From Nemophila menziesii (lineage: Eukaryota; Streptophyta; Magnoliopsida; Boraginales; Hydrophyllaceae): a stretch of DNA of 64,000 nt. Shown here one piece after another: positions 60,341 to 64,000 of the stretch (the first letter of the stretch is position 1; each line of letters begins with the position of its first letter). The notes under the pieces were generated by a model that worked only from the letters and a program-made list of their open reading frames with translations, searched no databases and was not told the DNA's origin. The position numbers were made by a program, and so were the translations under genes. The stretch covers positions 34,063,733 through 34,127,732 of the forward strand of contig JARWIR010000002.1 of NCBI GenBank assembly GCA_029959085.1, written 5' to 3'.

Positions 60341-60979
60341 ATGAAGGCAAGTTTGTACAATAACATTCTCCATGCTTCACATGAGCTGCAAACGCAGTTA
60401 CCACTAGGCATCTCCAAGCACTCATCCGTGTACTCGACTTAGGGATTGTTAATTAAGACAAATTTACCTAAGGTAGTTTTTTAATAAATATTTGAGAAAG
60501 AATTATAAATTTTATTATCATGAAAATGATAAAGGAGAATGTACCCATGTCGATACGACACAGGTGCTTCGAGATGTTATACTATTGTTATCTGGAGAAA
60601 TATTTATCGATCCAAATAATTACAATGATCTTGTGTTTCCATGCAAAGTACGTTTGCTCGAACCTTTGGTTAAACCAGAGTGACTGAGGCTCCATCAAGT
60701 GAGAGAGATGTCCGAGTTGTGTGTAAAAAAGGTTATCTCTTTATGAAACCAATCACCACTAGGGAAAATGATGAGGTTTCTGTTATTGTGGAAGTTGAAG
60801 CCGATGGTGTGCCTTGTAGATACATGAGCTCAACATCAGATAAGAAAAATCTAAAAAGTTTAGCTTTCAAATGCATGTTGAATTTGCTTAAAAGATGTCT
60901 TTGTAATGTTATAGAAAAAAAATCAGAATATGATATTTCTTACAAGAATTATATGAATGTTATTTGTGATTTGATATGA
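60341..60979 (+). pseudogene. Tandem-unit pseudogene R5u (HOR member 3)
   Basis: Same frameshifts and same TGA (60680-60682) as R4u, 1586 bp away, so these two are recent duplicates. Differs in the KRCLCNVIEKKSEYD region, which resembles the older units. Confidence 0.5.
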
Positions 60980-61898
60980 TATATTTTATGTTTGTGGCAA
61001 GTGCATATAATATTTGCTTGAAAAACTGTCCATAAATCTAAAATTTTAATTAATTACAATATGGTCCCTGTACTATGTAAAAATTTCATTAAAAGTCCTA
61101 TAACATAAAAAATGCATTGTATTCCTCTATTTTAGTGTTTTAGGAATTAATTACACTATAAATCCCGGTTTTACAAAAATAACATAAATTTATTATACCA
61201 AATGATAAAATATTTATTTAAATAAAATAAATCTAAACAAAACAAAGAAACATATAATAAGTTGTAAATTATTTTTTTGGATAAATCAACGATAATATAT
61301 AGTAAATTGTACATTCAGAATAAAAACCGATACAAAATCACTACCTTAGCAACAAGTTAAATGTAATCATCCTCTCTTCAAGTATTACAAATTAATTTAT
61401 TGAATCTAGGATAAATCAACTATATTTCTTGAAAGAAAGTGTGAGTACATGTACCTTCTTTAAAGTTACATTATTAGTGAGGACCATTCCTTAAAAAGTT
61501 GGATTGTTCTGTAACTGTCATATAAAGTAACTTTTTCAAATTGATCATCCACGCTTACTTTTTCCAACTCACTCATATGTTATTCCAGAGAATTCAAATT
61601 AATACTTATTTCTCTTAGAATGGAAAACCCATTTACTTAATATGCTCAGTGAAATCACATCAGTAAAACAAGTGTCTAGAAACTCAAAATTCATTGAGTA
61701 AATAACACAAGTCATGCATAAATTCATATCCCAATACATATTTGGAATGGAGTAGATCTAACCATCAAAATAATTATTGATTCTTCCTGACTTACATATG
61801 AGTCCAAAAATATACTTGGCCAATGGATGTCCTCTTTCGAAAAATATACAACATTTGGAACCCTTTTAATCAATACTATTGTGATATTAGGTCTAAAC

Positions 61899-62537
61899 AT
61901 GAAGGCAAGTTTGTACAATAACATTCTCCATGCTTCACAGGAGCTGCAAACGCAGTTACCACTAGCCATCTTCAAGCACTCATCTGTGTACTCGACTTAG
62001 GGATTGTTAGTTAAGACAAATTTACCTAAGGTAGTTTTTTAATAAATATTTGAGAAAGAATTATAAATTTTATTATCATGAAAATGATAAAGGAGAATGT
62101 ACCCATGTAGATACGACACAGGTGCTTCGAGATGTTATACTATTGTTATCTGGAGAAATATTCATCGATCCAAATAATTACAATGATCTTGTGTTTCCAT
62201 GCAAAGTACGTTTGCTCGAACCTTTGGTTAAACCAGAGCGACTGAGGCTCCATCAAGTGAGAGAGATGTCCGAGTTGTGTGTAAAAAAGGTTATCTCTTT
62301 ATGAAACCAATCACCACTAGGAAAAATGATGAGGTTTCTGTTATTGTGGAAGTTGAAGCCGATGGTGTGCCTTGTAGATACATGAGCTCAACATCAGATA
62401 AGAAAAATCTAAAAAGTTTAGCTTTCAGATGCATGTTGAATTTGCTTAAAATATGTCTTTGCAATGTTATAGAAAAAAAATTAGAATATGATATTTCTTA
62501 CAAGAATTATATAAATGTTATTTGTGATTTGATATGA
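61899..62537 (+). pseudogene. Tandem-unit pseudogene R6u (HOR member 4)
   Basis: Same two frameshifts, no TGA at the Arg position. The preceding spacer is about 28 bp shorter (unit length 1558), with a deletion near 61450 (GTGAGTACATGTACC). Confidence 0.5.
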
Positions 62538-63490
62538 TATATTTTAGGTTTGTGGAAAGTGCAAATAATATTTGCTTGAAAAACTGTCTATAAATCTTTA
62601 TTTTTAGTTAATTTCAATATGGTCCCTGTACTATGTAAAAATTTCATTAAAAGTCCTATAACATAAAAAATGCATTGTATTCCTCTATTTTAGTGTTTTT
62701 GGAATTAATTACACTATAAATCCCGGTTTTACATAAGTAACATAAATTTATTAGACCAAATGATAAAATATTTATTTAAATAAAATAAATCTAAACAAAA
62801 CAAAGAAACATATAATAAGTTGTAAATTTTTTTTTAGATAAATCAAAGATAATATATAGTAAATTGTACATTCAGAATAAATACCGATACAAAATCAGTA
62901 CCTTAGCAACAAGTTAAATGTAATCATCCTCTCTTCAAGCGTTACAAATTAATTTATTGAATCTAGGATAAATCAACTATATATCTTGAAAGAAAGTGAG
63001 AGTACATGACATTTAAGAGAGCGATAAGTACAAATTATTACCTTCTTTAAAGTTACCTTATTAGTGAGGACCATTCCTAAAAAAGTTGTCTTGTTCTGTA
63101 ACCATCATATAAAGTAACTTTTTCAAATTGATCATCCACGCTTACTTTTTCCAACTCACTCATAAGTTATTCTAGAGAATTCAAATTAATACTTATTCCT
63201 CTCAGAATGGCAAACCCATGTACTAAATATGCTCAGTGAAATCACATCAGTAAAACAACTGTCTAGAAACTCAAAACTCATTGAGTAAATAACACAAGTA
63301 ATGCATAAATTCATATTCCAATACATATTTGGAATGGAGTAGATCTAAAAGATCCGTCAAAATGATTATTGATTCTTTCTGACTTACATATGAGTCCGAA
63401 AATATACTTGGCCGATGGATGTCCTCTTTTGAAAAATATACAACATTTGGAACTCTTTTAATCAATACTATTGTGATATTAGGTCTAAAC

Positions 63491-64000
63491 ATGAAGGCAA
63501 GTCACTACAATCACATTCTCCATACTTCACAGGAGCTGCAAACGCAGTTACCACTAGCCATCTCCAAGCACTCATCTGTGTACTCGACTTACGGATTGTT
63601 AGTTAAGACAAATTTATCTAAGGTAGTTTTTTAATAAATATTTGAGAAAGAATTATAAATTTTATTATCATGGAAATGATAAAGGAGAATGTACCCATGT
63701 CGATACGACACAGGTGCTTCGAGATGTTATACTATTGTTATCTGGAGAAATATTTATCGATCCAAATAATTACAGTGATCTTGTGTTTCCATGCAAAGTA
63801 CGTTTGCTCGAACCTTTGGTTAAACCAGAGCGACTGAGGCTCCATCAAGTGAGAGAGATGTCCGAGTTGTGTGTAAAAAAGGTTATCTCTTTATGAAACC
63901 AATCACCACTAGGGAAAATGATGAGGTTTCTGTTATTGTGGAAGTTGAAGCCGATGGTGTGCCTTGTAGATACATGAGCTCAACATCAGATAAGAAAAAT
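63491..64000 (+). pseudogene. Tandem-unit pseudogene R7u (HOR copy 2, member 1, cut by window)
   Basis: Matches R3u base for base as far as visible, including MKASHYNHILHTS and the private ATGG variant; it runs off the window. Confidence 0.55.

Larger units (their letters stand above)
54046..64000 (+). repeat. Large tandem array, 1.56-1.59 kb units, 6323-bp HOR
   Basis: The anchor TGAGAAAGAATTAT lies at 54145, 55729, 57320, 58907, 60493, 62051 and 63643, spacings 1584, 1591, 1587, 1586, 1558 and 1592. The unit at 63643 is a copy of that at 57320. From about 56654 to 57677 the sequence matches 62977-64000 without any difference I can find, including private variants such as ATCATGGAAATG. This gives a four-unit HOR of 6323 bp. 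Each unit is about 620 bp of protein-like sequence plus AT-rich spacer. The array continues past the window. Confidence 0.93.

Noticed and set aside
1..64000. tRNA, rRNA, CRISPR or bacterial operon features
   Set aside because: None seen; the only tRNA-related signal is the retroelement primer-binding site.

Overview
This is a low-GC, repeat-dominated window from a plant nuclear genome, most likely a eudicot. The evidence is a satellite rich in degenerate CCCTAAA-type (plant telomere-like) motifs, an L1-type plant LINE with a CCHC ORF1, and a Ty1/copia element primed by initiator-tRNA-Met. A legume is plausible: the roughly 500-bp subtelomeric khipu satellite of Phaseolus is an obvious comparison. 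The species cannot be settled from the sequence alone. I see no intact host gene, no rRNA or tRNA gene, no CRISPR array and nothing bacterial.

Layout. 1-11590: satellite of roughly 465-510 bp monomers. Bases 1-7897 form a four-monomer higher-order repeat (HOR) of about 1.99 kb, and alternate copies match best, giving a second period of about 3.98 kb. 11591-14406: minus-strand LINE derivative with 5' leader and broken ORF1 but no ORF2. 14407-25060: more satellite, including a 1466-bp trimer duplication. 25061-30495: plus-strand LINE with both ORFs recognisable and both broken. 30496-32075: dispersed repeat R1, which carries a decayed first exon and an AT-microsatellite core. 32432-42063: left copy of a segmental duplication. 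It contains a copia element (33395-37813), a protein-like fragment, a foldback element and two 1.55-kb tandem units. 42064-44034: unresolved AT-rich DNA. 44035-48180: a second R1 copy, split by a transposed LINE-leader-plus-satellite block. 48181-50640: AT-rich DNA and a decayed zinc-knuckle ORF. 50655-51840: third R1 locus. 51955-54045: a 377-bp inverted repeat enclosing the right copy of the segmental duplication, which has the unoccupied copia site. 54046-64000: tandem array of 1.56-1.59 kb units, each holding the same protein-like pseudogene, with a 6323-bp HOR; it runs off the window end.

Nothing here forms a working pathway. The window records genome turnover: two unrelated arrays that both acquired higher-order structure, retroelement insertions with a datable empty site, and inserted blocks flanked by long direct duplications (379 and 114 bp) and template-switch scars, as expected from error-prone break repair. 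The most interesting signals are a short hairpin kept in satellite monomers with compensatory base changes, and the recent amplification of an already frameshifted gene fragment into a satellite-like array.
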